NCBI RefSeq assembly: GCF_003112575.1
Contig: NZ_BEWC01000012.1
Location: 1-64,000, forward strand
Direction: 5' to 3'
From: Streptomyces ardesiacus
GTDB taxonomy: Bacteria > Actinomycetota > Actinomycetes > Streptomycetales > Streptomycetaceae
Length of the DNA: 64,000 nt
Position 1 is the first letter of the stretch, and the number at the start of each line of letters is the position of its first letter. Positions 30,983-39,154 of this stretch are shown here, one piece after another. Both the position numbers and the translations under genes were made by a program. The notes beneath the pieces are model-generated. The model worked only from the letters and a program-made list of their open reading frames with translations, did not search any database and was not told the origin of the DNA.

Positions 30983-31600
30983 ATGGCGAACGACGCCGCC
31001 GCCGCTGAGGAAGCTCAGGACGAGCAGTCGGCCGGACCGTCCCTCTCCGACATTGGCTTGGTCGGTGCCCTCGCCCGTCTCCTCGACGAGGTGCTGGTGA
31101 AGAAGCAGATCAAGCCGCGCATCGACGGGATGAAGGTCCCCCTGCTCAAGGCGTACGAGACGGGGCAGTCCGAGCACGTCGTCCGCATCGGGGACGACCT
31201 GATCGGCCGCTACAAGGTCAACACGGCGCAGCCCAAGGTCGTCGTGGACCCCGACAACGAAGCGGCCCTCACCGAGTACGCCGAGGACCACGGCGGCCTC
31301 GAGGTCATCATCCGCCGCAACCCCAAGTGGGAAGAGGCCCTGCTCAAGTACGCCGAGTACGACGAGGACACGGGCCTGATCGTCGACACCCGGAACGGCA
31401 ACGTGGTGCCGGGCCTCAAGTACGAGAAGGGCGGCGGTCCCACGGGCGCCGTGACGTTCACGTGGGAGCAGAAGGACGTCGGCAAGAAGCGGCTGACGCG
31501 CCACTACCAGGCGGGAACCCTCGATCACCTCCTCCAGGAGACGCCGGAGCTGATGGCCGGACCTCGGCCCGCCCCCGCCAAGGACGACGCTCAGCACTGA
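30983..31600 (+). CDS. Hypothetical protein of the replication/recombination module
   Basis: 205 aa; ATG at 30983 after AAGGAAGGAA. The acidic N-terminus is followed by a conserved-looking core: LVGALARLLDEVLVKKQIKP, GDDLIGRYKVNTAQPKVVVD, then NPKWEEALLKYAEYDEDTGL. No catalytic motif is recognised. It is the first gene of the plus-strand operon that leads to helicase loader and Sak4, and has the shared promoter, so an early DNA-metabolism role is likely. Homology to Gam-type nuclease inhibitors was considered but not supported. Confidence 0.65.
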   Translation: MANDAAAAEEAQDEQSAGPSLSDIGLVGALARLLDEVLVKKQIKPRIDGMKVPLLKAYETGQSEHVVRIGDDLIGRYKVNTAQPKVVVDPDNEAALTEYAEDHGGLEVIIRRNPKWEEALLKYAEYDEDTGLIVDTRNGNVVPGLKYEKGGGPTGAVTFTWEQKDVGKKRLTRHYQAGTLDHLLQETPELMAGPRPAPAKDDAQH

Positions 31601-31607
31601 CCGCACC

Positions 31608-31633
31608 GGGCCCGGCCCACGGCGGCCGGGCCC
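31608..31633 (+). terminator. 10-bp hairpin after the 30983-31600 gene
   Basis: GGGCCCGGCC (31608-31617) pairs with GGCCGGGCCC (31624-31633) over 6 nt. Downstream genes probably depend on read-through. Confidence 0.6.
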
Positions 31634-31651
31634 CGCTTCCAAGGACTTCCG

Positions 31652-31945
31652 ATGAGCACTCCCACGACCGTGCTGCAACCGGCACTTGCCAGTGGCATTT
31701 CCGACCGCGCGTTTCGGCTCTACTGCCTTCTGGTCCTGTGCACCGACGGCTGGGTGTCCATCCCGCCCGTCGCCGCCATGTGTGGACTGACCCCGCACCA
31801 GATCCGCCTGCCGCTCGCCGAACTCTGCGACGCCGGCATGGTCGAGCGCGACCGGCGGTACGAGACCGGCGACACCGGCCGCAAGACGTGGCACACGTAC
31901 ATCCGGCTGACCGACGACGAGGGCATGTGGGTGACTGCCGCATGA
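31652..31945 (+). CDS. Small winged-helix protein
   Basis: 97 aa. SDRAFRLYCLLVLCTDGWVS then IPPVAAMCGLTPHQIRLPLA and ELCDAGMVERDRRY form a classical winged helix (GntR/MarR-like size), with a beta wing around TWHTYIRLTDDEG. It overlaps the next gene by 4 nt (ATGA). Probably a DNA-binding subunit or regulator acting with the replication protein encoded next. Confidence 0.7.
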   Translation: MSTPTTVLQPALASGISDRAFRLYCLLVLCTDGWVSIPPVAAMCGLTPHQIRLPLAELCDAGMVERDRRYETGDTGRKTWHTYIRLTDDEGMWVTAA

Positions 31946-32952
31946 GCCGCCGGACCTCCGCGGACGGAGTCCGCATCAAGCGGCGCACCCCGTTCGTCAT
32001 CATCGAGTCGGCGACCGTACGCGACACCCGCCTCAAATACGCAGACCTCGGCCTGCTGACCTATCTCCTGGACCAGAGCGAGGACTGGGCAGTCCGCTCC
32101 GAACAGCTCTGCCAGGGCGAGGGCCGCGAAGGACGCGACGCCATCCGCAAGTCCCTCCACCGGCTTGCCTCCTTCGGGTACTACCGCCTCGAGCGGCGCC
32201 GCCTCCGCGACGGCAAGACCGCCATGGGCACGGCCATCTCCGACCACCCCGTCGAGCAGTGGGCCGACGACTACGTCACGTTCGGCAAGAAGCTCGACAT
32301 CCCCGTGGTGCAGCAGGAAGACGGCACCTTCCGTGTGAAGTACCCGGACGGCACTTTGGGCACCGACGGGTTCGACACCGACGAGGCCGGCGACGAGGAC
32401 CAGGAGCAGGGGCAGGCCGCCGAGGAGGAGCCGGAAACGCCGGCCGCCCCCGCGCCGGAGCCCACCCCGGCCGAGAAGCGGCCTGCGCCCGCCAAGACGA
32501 CCACGGCGCCGAAGAAGACCGACGAGGAGAAGGCGGCCGCGGCCGCGGAGAAGGCCGCGCAGGAGAAGGAACTCGACGACGCGGCGAACAAGGTCGCCAC
32601 CTGGTGGTGGGCGCACGCCGAGACCCACCTGGGCAAGTACGTCGGGCAGAAGGGCGGGTTCATCGCCGTCCGCAAGATGGTCCGGCGTGCGCTGGTCGCG
32701 GGCTACAGCCAGCAGGAGTGCGCGAAGGCCCTCCAGCACGCCCGGCGACACTTCCCCGCCGCGCAGCAGTGGCAGGACGCCTTGGGCGTGGTCACCAACC
32801 ACATCACCCCGCAGCAGCGCACGGGCCGCATCCCGTACAGCGACGCCGCGACCTGGAGCACCAGCCCGAGCGACGACCCGTCGGCCCCGACCACACCAAC
32901 CGCCGACGACGACGCGGACGACGCCACCTTCGGCGTCATCGAACGACCGTAA
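31942..32952 (+). CDS. Winged-helix replication protein (DnaD-like plan)
   Basis: 336 aa; ATG at 31942. Residues 20-110 (FVIIESATVRDTRLKYADLG, LTYLLDQSEDWAVRSEQLCQ, then IRKSLHRLASFGYYRLERRR) are a winged helix of the phage replication-initiator type. A Pro/Glu/Ala-rich linker (145-215) leads to a C-terminal helical domain (VRRALVAGYSQQECAKALQH) similar in layout to DnaD/DnaB-II domains. It lies directly before the helicase loader, the usual initiator-loader order. Confidence 0.7.
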   Translation: MSRRTSADGVRIKRRTPFVIIESATVRDTRLKYADLGLLTYLLDQSEDWAVRSEQLCQGEGREGRDAIRKSLHRLASFGYYRLERRRLRDGKTAMGTAISDHPVEQWADDYVTFGKKLDIPVVQQEDGTFRVKYPDGTLGTDGFDTDEAGDEDQEQGQAAEEEPETPAAPAPEPTPAEKRPAPAKTTTAPKKTDEEKAAAAAEKAAQEKELDDAANKVATWWWAHAETHLGKYVGQKGGFIAVRKMVRRALVAGYSQQECAKALQHARRHFPAAQQWQDALGVVTNHITPQQRTGRIPYSDAATWSTSPSDDPSAPTTPTADDDADDATFGVIERP

Positions 32953-32966
32953 GGAGCGTGACCCTG

Positions 32967-33788
32967 ATGTCTCTCACCACGGACGCCCCGGCGGTTGCCG
33001 CCCCGGCCCGCGGCCTGAACCCCCTCGGCGCGCTCAGCGAGCACCTGCTGGCCGTACTGGAGCGGGGCGGCGCGGACATGTCCAAGCTCGGCGTGCCCGC
33101 GCAGCCGGAGCCGGAAGACGGACTGTGGACAGACGTGGCGGTGCCGCAGGCCCGCGCCCGACGAAACCTGTGGATGGGCAGCATGAGGGACGCAGCGCAC
33201 GACGAGTACCTGCACTTCCGGTTCGAGCACCTGGACCCCAGCCAGAAACCCAACACCCTGCGGAACTGGATGGGGTCCCTGGTCGAGGCGAAGAAGCGCG
33301 GGGCCCGGCCGGAGATCCTGAACCTGATCGTGCCCGGCAACATCGGGAGCGGGAAGACCGCCGCGGTGTGCGCCCTGGGCAACGAGGCCGCGGAGCAGGG
33401 CCTGGTCGTGCGGTTCGTGAAGCACAGCACGTACCTGACGTGGCGCCGCCCGGACTCTGCGCCGCACAACCTGACCGCGCACCAGGTGCGGGAGCGGTTC
33501 GTCACCTGCGATCTGCTCGTCCTCGACGAGCTGTGCGGCGAGATGGACATGACCGCCACGGAGTTCGCCCGCAAGGAGACCATCGACCTCATCGACTCCC
33601 GGCTGGCGGCCGGCCGCGCCACGGCGTTCACGACGAACCTGCGCAGCCGTCGTACGCCGGAGCACCCCGGCATGGGCATCGTCGACATCCTCGGAGAGCG
33701 GCTGTTGTCCCGGCTCGAGGCGTCCGCCCACCTGGTCAAGATCCAGGGCCCGGACCGGCGGAAGCCCGCGCGGCCTCTCGACTGGTGA
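32967..33788 (+). CDS. DnaC-like AAA+ helicase loader
   Basis: 273 aa; ATG at 32967 with AAGGAG 10 nt upstream. GNIGSGKT (124-131) is the Walker A, LLVLDE (183-188) the Walker B, and TAFTTNLRS (about 218-226) the sensor-1 region with its Asn. The GERLLSRLEASAHLVKI segment matches the DnaC/DnaA arginine-finger region. It would load the host DnaB helicase at the phage origin together with the upstream winged-helix protein. Confidence 0.85.
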   Translation: MSLTTDAPAVAAPARGLNPLGALSEHLLAVLERGGADMSKLGVPAQPEPEDGLWTDVAVPQARARRNLWMGSMRDAAHDEYLHFRFEHLDPSQKPNTLRNWMGSLVEAKKRGARPEILNLIVPGNIGSGKTAAVCALGNEAAEQGLVVRFVKHSTYLTWRRPDSAPHNLTAHQVRERFVTCDLLVLDELCGEMDMTATEFARKETIDLIDSRLAAGRATAFTTNLRSRRTPEHPGMGIVDILGERLLSRLEASAHLVKIQGPDRRKPARPLDW

Positions 33789-33937
33789 CGTCCCCCTGAA
33801 TCCGCCCATTACGGGCCGAAGCTGACGTGCAGTGAACCAGGTCAGGGCACGCGAGCGGAAGACGCTATATCGTTTGGTCGACCCGGAAGGCCATGAGCAT
33901 ACGCCGACCGGGGCGACCCGAACGAAGGGATGGTGTC

Positions 33938-35143
33938 TTGCCGAAGCTGCCGTTTTTCCGTGCCCGCAGGGGCAACCGGACCAAGGCGTCCAAGCCGCTC
34001 ACCGAGTCCGGAGTGCCACCGTTCACCCGCTGGGAGCGCTTCGGCGCCGTCGTCACTTCACTGCTCGGCGTCGCTGTTGGTGCACTGGGCTTCTACGCCT
34101 CCTTCGACGGCGTCTCCCTCAAGGCGGAGACGTGGGGGTTCGATGACCCGTGGGTCCTCCCCGTGGCCATCGACTCGGCGATCCCCGTCTTCACCGCGGC
34201 GAACCTCTACCTGATCCGTATGGACATGGCCCTGGCGTGGGTGCGGTTCGTGCCCTGGGCGCTGAGCCTGATCACCTGCGCCCTGAACGTGGCCGCAGGC
34301 AACTCGCTGTGGTCCAAGGTCGCGCACGGCGCGATCTCCCTGCTGTGGGTCGGCGTCTCCGAGATCGCCGCGCACATCTACGCCGTCCGCATCGGCGCGG
34401 CGACCGGCCGGCGCCGCCGCCTGGACAAGGTCCGCTGGTCCCGTTGGCTGCTCGCCCCGTGGCCCACGTTCCTGCTGTGGCGCCGCATGAAGCTGTGGGA
34501 GCTGGAGTCCTACGACACCGTGCTCAAGCTGGAGCAGGAGCGGCTGGTGTACCAGGCCAAGCTCCGCGGGAAGTACGGCCGGGCGTGGCGCCGGAAGGCT
34601 CCCGTCGAGTCGCTTCTTCCCCTGCGCCTGGTCCGCAACGGCATCCCGCTCGCCGAGACTGCCCCCGCGGGTCTGGCCGCGGCCGGCCTCGACGCCGGTC
34701 CGTTCGCCGCTCTGCCCGCCCCCGCGTCACCGGCCCCGAAGCAGCTCGCACCGAGCCCGGCCGCGCAGGCGGCGCCCCGCCGGGTGACCGCGACCGTTCC
34801 GGCCCCCAGCCCGGCGCCCGCGCCCGCCGCGGTCCCGGCCCCTGTCCCCGCTCCGGCCGCGCAGCCGTCTGCCCCGACGCCCACGCCCGCGCCGACGTCG
34901 ACCGTGCTCACCGAGGCGGAGGTCTACGACATGATCAAGGACGCCATCCAGGCCCGTGACGCGGACCGCTTCAACACCGGGGACCTGACCGGCTCGGCGA
35001 TCGGCCGGGCGATGGGCCAGACCGCGCAGAACGGCCGCAAGGTCCGCCGGCGTCTGCTCAAGACGTACGCGGCCAACGAGTCGGGCCAGATCCTGCCCGA
35101 GAACTTCACGGTCGAGGACGTGATGACCACAACCCACCCGTAG
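33938..35143 (+). CDS. DUF2637-like four-helix membrane protein with a C-terminal domain
   Basis: 401 aa from the TTG at 33938, placed 8 nt after CCCGAACGAAGGG; the leader block is present but the AGAGCA hairpin is not. Residues 30-150 contain about four hydrophobic helices (VVTSLLGVAVGALGFYASFD, DSAIPVFTAANLYLI, FVPWALSLITCALNVAAG, AISLLWVGVSEIAAHIYAV), the pattern of DUF2637 in Streptomyces plasmids. A Pro/Ala linker precedes a C-terminal helical domain (VYDMIKDAIQARDADRFNTG) that may bind DNA. Function unknown; plasmid members are associated with spread or maintenance. Confidence 0.7.
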   Translation: MPKLPFFRARRGNRTKASKPLTESGVPPFTRWERFGAVVTSLLGVAVGALGFYASFDGVSLKAETWGFDDPWVLPVAIDSAIPVFTAANLYLIRMDMALAWVRFVPWALSLITCALNVAAGNSLWSKVAHGAISLLWVGVSEIAAHIYAVRIGAATGRRRRLDKVRWSRWLLAPWPTFLLWRRMKLWELESYDTVLKLEQERLVYQAKLRGKYGRAWRRKAPVESLLPLRLVRNGIPLAETAPAGLAAAGLDAGPFAALPAPASPAPKQLAPSPAAQAAPRRVTATVPAPSPAPAPAAVPAPVPAPAAQPSAPTPTPAPTSTVLTEAEVYDMIKDAIQARDADRFNTGDLTGSAIGRAMGQTAQNGRKVRRRLLKTYAANESGQILPENFTVEDVMTTTHP

Positions 35144-35219
35144 GGCATCCTGCCCCCACCCGTACCAACGCGGCGGGCCCCTCCCCAGGGTGCCCGCCGC
35201 CTCCATGATCGGACCCACC

Positions 35220-35633
35220 ATGAGACCGGAGATCCTGGCCCGGATCACCGCCGCCCGTGCCGCCCGCGACCTTTCCGACCTCGCCCGTCAGGCGGTCGGC
35301 ACCGCAGCCGAGACCACCAGCCCCGCCGAACGCATCAAGCGGGCCCGCCGCATGCGGCAGATGGCCAACGCGTACGTCGACACCATCGTCCTCGCCGAGG
35401 CCCTGGCGGGTACGGACTGGGCGGAGATCGCCCAGGCCCTGAACCGAGCTGACCCGGGCACGGTCGCGGAGGAGTTCGCCGCCGACGTCGCCGAATGGAG
35501 CGCCCTCGGCGAGGAGGAGGCCGGCGAGTCCGCCGCCGACACCGAGGACCTGGACGAGTGGTACGCCCGGCACCGCGAGGATCACGACCCTGACCTCGAG
35601 AAACCTGTCGCTGATCTGCTGAACAGGCATTGA
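35220..35633 (+). CDS. Hypothetical acidic helical protein
   Basis: 137 aa from the ATG at 35220 (upstream ATGs at 35190 and 35205 lack an RBS). Helical N-terminus (ILARITAARAARDLSDLARQ) and a segment ANAYVDTIVLAEALAGTDWA then EIAQALNRADPGTVAEEFAA that could form a helix-turn-helix of the sigma-region-4 type. The C-terminus is very acidic. A minus-strand promoter-like motif at 35655 points into this gene, so antisense control is possible. Confidence 0.6.
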   Translation: MRPEILARITAARAARDLSDLARQAVGTAAETTSPAERIKRARRMRQMANAYVDTIVLAEALAGTDWAEIAQALNRADPGTVAEEFAADVAEWSALGEEEAGESAADTEDLDEWYARHREDHDPDLEKPVADLLNRH

Positions 35634-35654
35634 GTACGGCCTTCGGACGGGTAA

Positions 35655-35673
35655 CATAGTGCAGCAATGAGAC
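35655..35673 (-). promoter_or_regulatory. Shared promoter-like motif pointing antisense into the 35220 gene
   Basis: Minus-strand GTCTCATTGCTGCACTATG, one mismatch in the core. No minus-strand gene lies downstream. A partial plus-strand copy (GTCTCATTCTGCG) starts at 35699. Confidence 0.6.
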
Positions 35674-35707
35674 CGGCGAGAGCTTAGGGCTGTCGCTGTC
35701 TCATTCT

Positions 35708-35743
35708 GCGCGGGAGAGCAACCCGCGCGTCCCGAACGAAGGA
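35708..35743 (+). promoter_or_regulatory. 5' leader hairpin (AGAGCAA loop) and RBS block
   Basis: GCGCGGG (35708-35714), AGAGCAA, CCCGCGC (35722-35728), then GTCCCGAACGAAGGA before the ATG at 35750. Confidence 0.85.
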
Positions 35744-35749
35744 TCACCG

Positions 35750-37462
35750 ATGCCTGGAATCACCACGCCCCTGCGTGAGCGGAAGTCCCGCCGTCCGACC
35801 GGTCTGCCCAACCCGCCGATGATGCTCCTCGTCGGCCCGGAGAAGTCCGGCAAGAGCTACGAGGCGGCCGCAGGTTCCGGCTCCGACCTGATCGGGATGA
35901 CGTACTGGATCGAGATCGGCGGGTCCGAGGGCACGGCCGACTACTACGGCCGCGTTCCCGGCGCCCGGTACGAGATCGTCGAGCACAACGGCACCTACCA
36001 GGACATCCTCGACGCCATCCGGTGGGCCGTCGCCCAGCCGCCCGTGAACGGCAAGCCGAACATGATCGTCGTCGACAACGTGACGGTGCTGTGGGACATG
36101 CTCAGCGATGAGCAGGCCCTCTACGCCCGCCGCCGCGCGGAGCGGAAGGCCCACGAGACCCGGCGCCGCGGCCCGAGCCTGGACGACCCAGTCGTCGTGG
36201 ACCCCGACCTCTGGAACCGCGCCAAGGACCGCTGGGGCGAAATCCTGTGGATGCTGCGCCGCCACTCCGGCCCCACCCTTCTGCTCGCCCGTCAGGAGGT
36301 CGTCACGGCCTTCGAGAACGACAAGCCGACCCGGGACAAGACGCGGAAGATCAAGGCCGAACGGAACCTCCCCTCCGCCGTCGACGCCATCGTGGAGCTG
36401 CACGCGTTCGGCGAAGCGCACCTGACCGGAGTCCGCACGCTGCACTGGGACGTCAAGCCCGGCCAGTCCATGCCCTTCCCGGACTTCTCCGTCGACGCCC
36501 TGCTCCGCCGTCTCGGCTTCGAGGAGGCAGCGGCCGCCCGGCAGGTCACCGAGACCCGGCCCGAGGCGTACCTGCAGGAGGAGGACCAGCGCGCCCAGCA
36601 GCAGACCCCCGCCCGCCAGCAGCAGGGCCCGGTCCGTCAGGAGAACGCCCCGCGGGGCCTGAACGGCAAGCAGGCCGTCAAGCTGATCCACCGGGCGCTG
36701 ACCGACGAGAACAACCCGCTGGAGTGCCTGCGAGCCATCCGCGAGGAGTGGGGCGTGCGCACCCTCCGGGCGATCCCCACCGAGACGAAGATGTGGGGTC
36801 GGCTGAACGCGGACGACCTGATCACCAGGTCCCTGAACTTCATCGAGGAGCAGGCGAAGAAGCGCAAGGAGGAAGCCGCCGGGGGAGAGACCCCCGAGGC
36901 CAGCACCCCGCCGGCCACGGTCGAGCCGGAGCAGGCCCGCGAGCACCACGAGGCCCCGCCGGCCGAGTCGAGCCCCGCCCAGCCGGAGCAGGGACAGCCG
37001 GAGCCGGAGCAGGCACCGCCCGCCGAGGACACCCCGCCCCCGCCGCCGGACCCCCAGGCCGAGGAGCCCCCGCCCGCCGAGTCCCCGGAGGACACCAGCG
37101 CGGCCGAGGAGCCGCAGGACCTCCCGCCGCAGCCGCCGGAGAAGCCCGCCCCCCGGAAGCGGCGGAAGGACCAGGACCCTCTGGAGATCGCGCGCCAGGG
37201 TCTGCTCGAGGAAGCCGAGGTTCAGGCCCGCCTCAAGTTCACCACGCTGCGTGACCACCTCCAGCCGATCTACGAGGACGGGGAACCGGGCCTCTCCAGG
37301 CTCCGGGACTACGTCAAGGCGCAGCGAGCCGAGGCCATCGCGCTCCTGGAGGAGAACGACCAGCCCGCCCTCGCCGACACCTACCGGCGCGCGCCGGTGC
37401 CGGATCTCGACCTCAAGAAGAAGTTCGCCCCCTACTTCGACAGCGCGCCCGCCGGGCAGTGA
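35750..37462 (+). CDS. Sak4-like RecA-fold ATPase with a long Pro/Glu tail
   Basis: 570 aa. GPEKSGKS (29-36) is the Walker A and NMIVVDNV (104-111) the Walker B of phage Sak4-type recombinases/nucleotide-binding proteins. LLLARQEVVTAF and the following basic region complete the ATPase core of about 290 residues. A conserved-looking helical domain (about 300-370) is followed by a ~110-residue Pro/Glu/Ala linker and a C-terminal helical domain (EARQGLLEEAEVQA-like). Sak4 promotes single-strand annealing with SSB. The tail is unusual: family members are often half this length. Confidence 0.8.
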   Translation: MPGITTPLRERKSRRPTGLPNPPMMLLVGPEKSGKSYEAAAGSGSDLIGMTYWIEIGGSEGTADYYGRVPGARYEIVEHNGTYQDILDAIRWAVAQPPVNGKPNMIVVDNVTVLWDMLSDEQALYARRRAERKAHETRRRGPSLDDPVVVDPDLWNRAKDRWGEILWMLRRHSGPTLLLARQEVVTAFENDKPTRDKTRKIKAERNLPSAVDAIVELHAFGEAHLTGVRTLHWDVKPGQSMPFPDFSVDALLRRLGFEEAAAARQVTETRPEAYLQEEDQRAQQQTPARQQQGPVRQENAPRGLNGKQAVKLIHRALTDENNPLECLRAIREEWGVRTLRAIPTETKMWGRLNADDLITRSLNFIEEQAKKRKEEAAGGETPEASTPPATVEPEQAREHHEAPPAESSPAQPEQGQPEPEQAPPAEDTPPPPPDPQAEEPPPAESPEDTSAAEEPQDLPPQPPEKPAPRKRRKDQDPLEIARQGLLEEAEVQARLKFTTLRDHLQPIYEDGEPGLSRLRDYVKAQRAEAIALLEENDQPALADTYRRAPVPDLDLKKKFAPYFDSAPAGQ

Positions 37463-37543
37463 GGTGACGTGACGTGCCGCGTGCCCGGAGGGTTCTGGGC
37501 GCGCCCCACGGCTCCAGCCCCCTCCCGTCCTGCGTCACCTCAC
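37459..37543. terminator. 11-bp long-range inverted repeat at a convergent boundary
   Basis: GTGAGGTGACG (37459-37469) pairs with CGTCACCTCAC (37533-37543) over a 63-nt loop. The right arm is followed by tandem CTCAC repeats. It lies between the Sak4-like gene and the minus-strand gene ending at 37550. Confidence 0.5.
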
Positions 37544-37549
37544 CTCACC

Positions 37550-37894
37550 TCACGGGGCGCGCCGCGCGCCCAACGCCCTCCTGCAGTCCTGGTACGGGCC
37601 CTGGGCCGCCTGCAACGCGGCCCTGAAGGGGGCGAGGCGGGCCGCCTGCTGGCTCTTGCTCTCGCCCTCCAGGCGCGGCATGAAGCTGCGGGCCCTCTTG
37701 GTGGCCAGCTCCAGCGCGTCGAGCGTGCGCGCGGCCAGCCGGGGCGATGCCAGCGCCGCGGCCTGGATCTCCTGCGGGGCGTCCCGCTTGTCCGGGGCCC
37801 CCGTGACGTGACGGACAACCGCGTTCATGAACTCGTCGGGGCTCATGCCCGACAGGCGCTTGATCGCCGCCTCGATCCCCTGCGCTTCGGCCAT
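37550..37894 (-). CDS. Hypothetical small protein at the end of the late region
   Basis: 114 aa; the ATG at 37894 is set by a leader hairpin and GGAGGAA. Helical and basic: IEAAIKRLSGMSPDEFMNAV, then RTLDALELATKRARSFMPRL and a C-terminal basic end. It could bind nucleic acid. It is the only gene next to the late region that has an AGAGCA leader, so it is probably expressed with the early set. Function unknown. Confidence 0.65.
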   Translation of the reverse strand: MAEAQGIEAAIKRLSGMSPDEFMNAVVRHVTGAPDKRDAPQEIQAAALASPRLAARTLDALELATKRARSFMPRLEGESKSQQAARLAPFRAALQAAQGPYQDCRRALGARRAP

Positions 37895-37902
37895 GCGGTC
37901 TG

Positions 37903-37939
37903 TTCCTCCGGTTCGGGTCGGGCCCGCTGCTCTCGGGCC
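37903..37939 (-). promoter_or_regulatory. 5' leader hairpin (AGAGCAG loop) and RBS block
   Basis: Minus-strand GGCCCG, AGAGCAG, CGGGCC, then CGACCCGAACCGGAGGAA before the ATG at 37894. Confidence 0.8.
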
Positions 37940-38227
37940 GAAGGTGCGCGTCGTGCTGTTGGGGCAGCAAGAGGTGGCCGTACCGAGCCTTGCGACTGCG
38001 TGTGCCGGATCGTCGCAGGAGCAACCGCTCCCCGGCCCCGAGTGCTCTGCACGCACCCGGTGGTCTCGATGCCTGGTGTCAGGCGCGTCCCTGGGGAAGC
38101 GACACCGCAGTGCCCGTATACCCAATGACGCCTGACGGCGCTCTCAACGCTTTGTCGCGGCAGCGGTACGGCCACCTCGAATGGTGATGGTACCCGCCGG
38201 CCGGGGGCCGGTCGGGCGTCGTGGGGG
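37940..38227. other. Non-coding stretch between an early gene and the holin gene
   Basis: No gene is supported here. On the minus strand GTCATTGGGTATACGG at about 38120 could be a promoter for the 37550 gene, but the shared motif is absent. A small CCGGCC/GGCCGG hairpin at 38197-38211 may end the late operon. Confidence 0.4.
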
Positions 38228-38548
38228 TTATTCGGCCTGCTGAGCCGTCTTCTTGGCCGTCAGGGACTCGATCATCGGGGCGAGCTTGCTGGGCTTCCAG
38301 ACGAGGTCGTAGCTCGTCTGGGAGGCCGCCAGGACGCCGAGGAAGGTGGCGGCCGTGAGATGCCCGTGCTGGAACTGGTCCCAGCCGCCGTCGGCCGCCA
38401 CGGCGAAGACGCCGGCGACGAGGGAGGCGACGACGGCCACGATCTTCTTGGCCCTCGCGGACCAGTCGGGCTTCTGCACCACCGCGGTGAGGAGCGGCAG
38501 TACGGTGCCCACCTGGGCGCCGGTCATCAGGGAGTCGAGTGTGCTCAT
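38228..38548 (-). CDS. Putative holin
   Basis: 106 aa; ATG at 38548 with GGGCAGGA upstream. Two hydrophobic segments are visible: GTVLPLLTAVVQ near the N-terminus and KIVAVVASLVAGVFAVAADG (about 35-54), with a weaker third (TAATFLGVLAASQTSYDLV). The C-terminus is short and basic. Size and topology fit actinophage holins, which form membrane pores to release endolysin. It is the last gene of the late operon, beside a second membrane protein. Confidence 0.7.
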   Translation of the reverse strand: MSTLDSLMTGAQVGTVLPLLTAVVQKPDWSARAKKIVAVVASLVAGVFAVAADGGWDQFQHGHLTAATFLGVLAASQTSYDLVWKPSKLAPMIESLTAKKTAQQAE

Positions 38549-38624
38549 GGGGTCCTGCCCTTCAACGAGGTTTCGTGTCGGGCGGGACTGTGTGAGGGGC
38601 GGGGCCTTTGCGTCGCGTGCTGGC

Positions 38625-39056
38625 TCACGGCCCGGCCTCGTCGACCAGGTCCTCGGCGATATCGCGGGGCGGGGCCGGCGGGGGCCCGCTGTAGAGCTTT
38701 GCGAGCATGCCGCGGAGCTGGTGAATGTAGTCGACCGCGGCCGCCTTCCATCGCCGCCACTGCCGCTGCTCCTCCTCCAGGACCTCGACCTTGCGTTCAA
38801 GCGCGGTCTGCTTGGTCTCCAAAGTGGCGACCCGCTCGAGGGTCTGCGCGTTCGTCATGCGCTGCTGCTCGAGGAGCTGCGTAAAGCCGTCCGTGACCGT
38901 CTGGACCGAGGCAACGTACGTGGTCGCCTGCGCGGTCTGCTCGTCCCGCCGGTTCTTGCGGCTCTCGCGGCGGTGGACCAGCCAGGCCCCGCCCAGCACA
39001 CCCGTCATGCCGAACAAGGGGCCGAGAACAGGCGCCAGGGAGATGAGCCATTCCAA
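38625..39056 (-). CDS. Membrane protein with coiled coil, probable second holin/lysis protein
   Basis: 143 aa. N-terminal helix EWLISLAPVLGPLFGMTGVL GG region (about 2-28) is a transmembrane segment followed by basic RRESRKNRRDE. Residues 45-105 form a coiled coil (TLERVATLETKQTALERKVE). This N-in plan with a long helical tail is common next to actinophage holins. Precise role unknown. Confidence 0.65.
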   Translation of the reverse strand: MEWLISLAPVLGPLFGMTGVLGGAWLVHRRESRKNRRDEQTAQATTYVASVQTVTDGFTQLLEQQRMTNAQTLERVATLETKQTALERKVEVLEEEQRQWRRWKAAAVDYIHQLRGMLAKLYSGPPPAPPRDIAEDLVDEAGP

Positions 39057-39154
39057 GGCGCCCTCCTAGATCGTCAGGTGGTTAGGGTGCGCGGGAGCCG
39101 GGGCCCGGAGGCCCGCGGCTCCCCGCACTCCGAACGCTGTAGCACGGCGACGGC

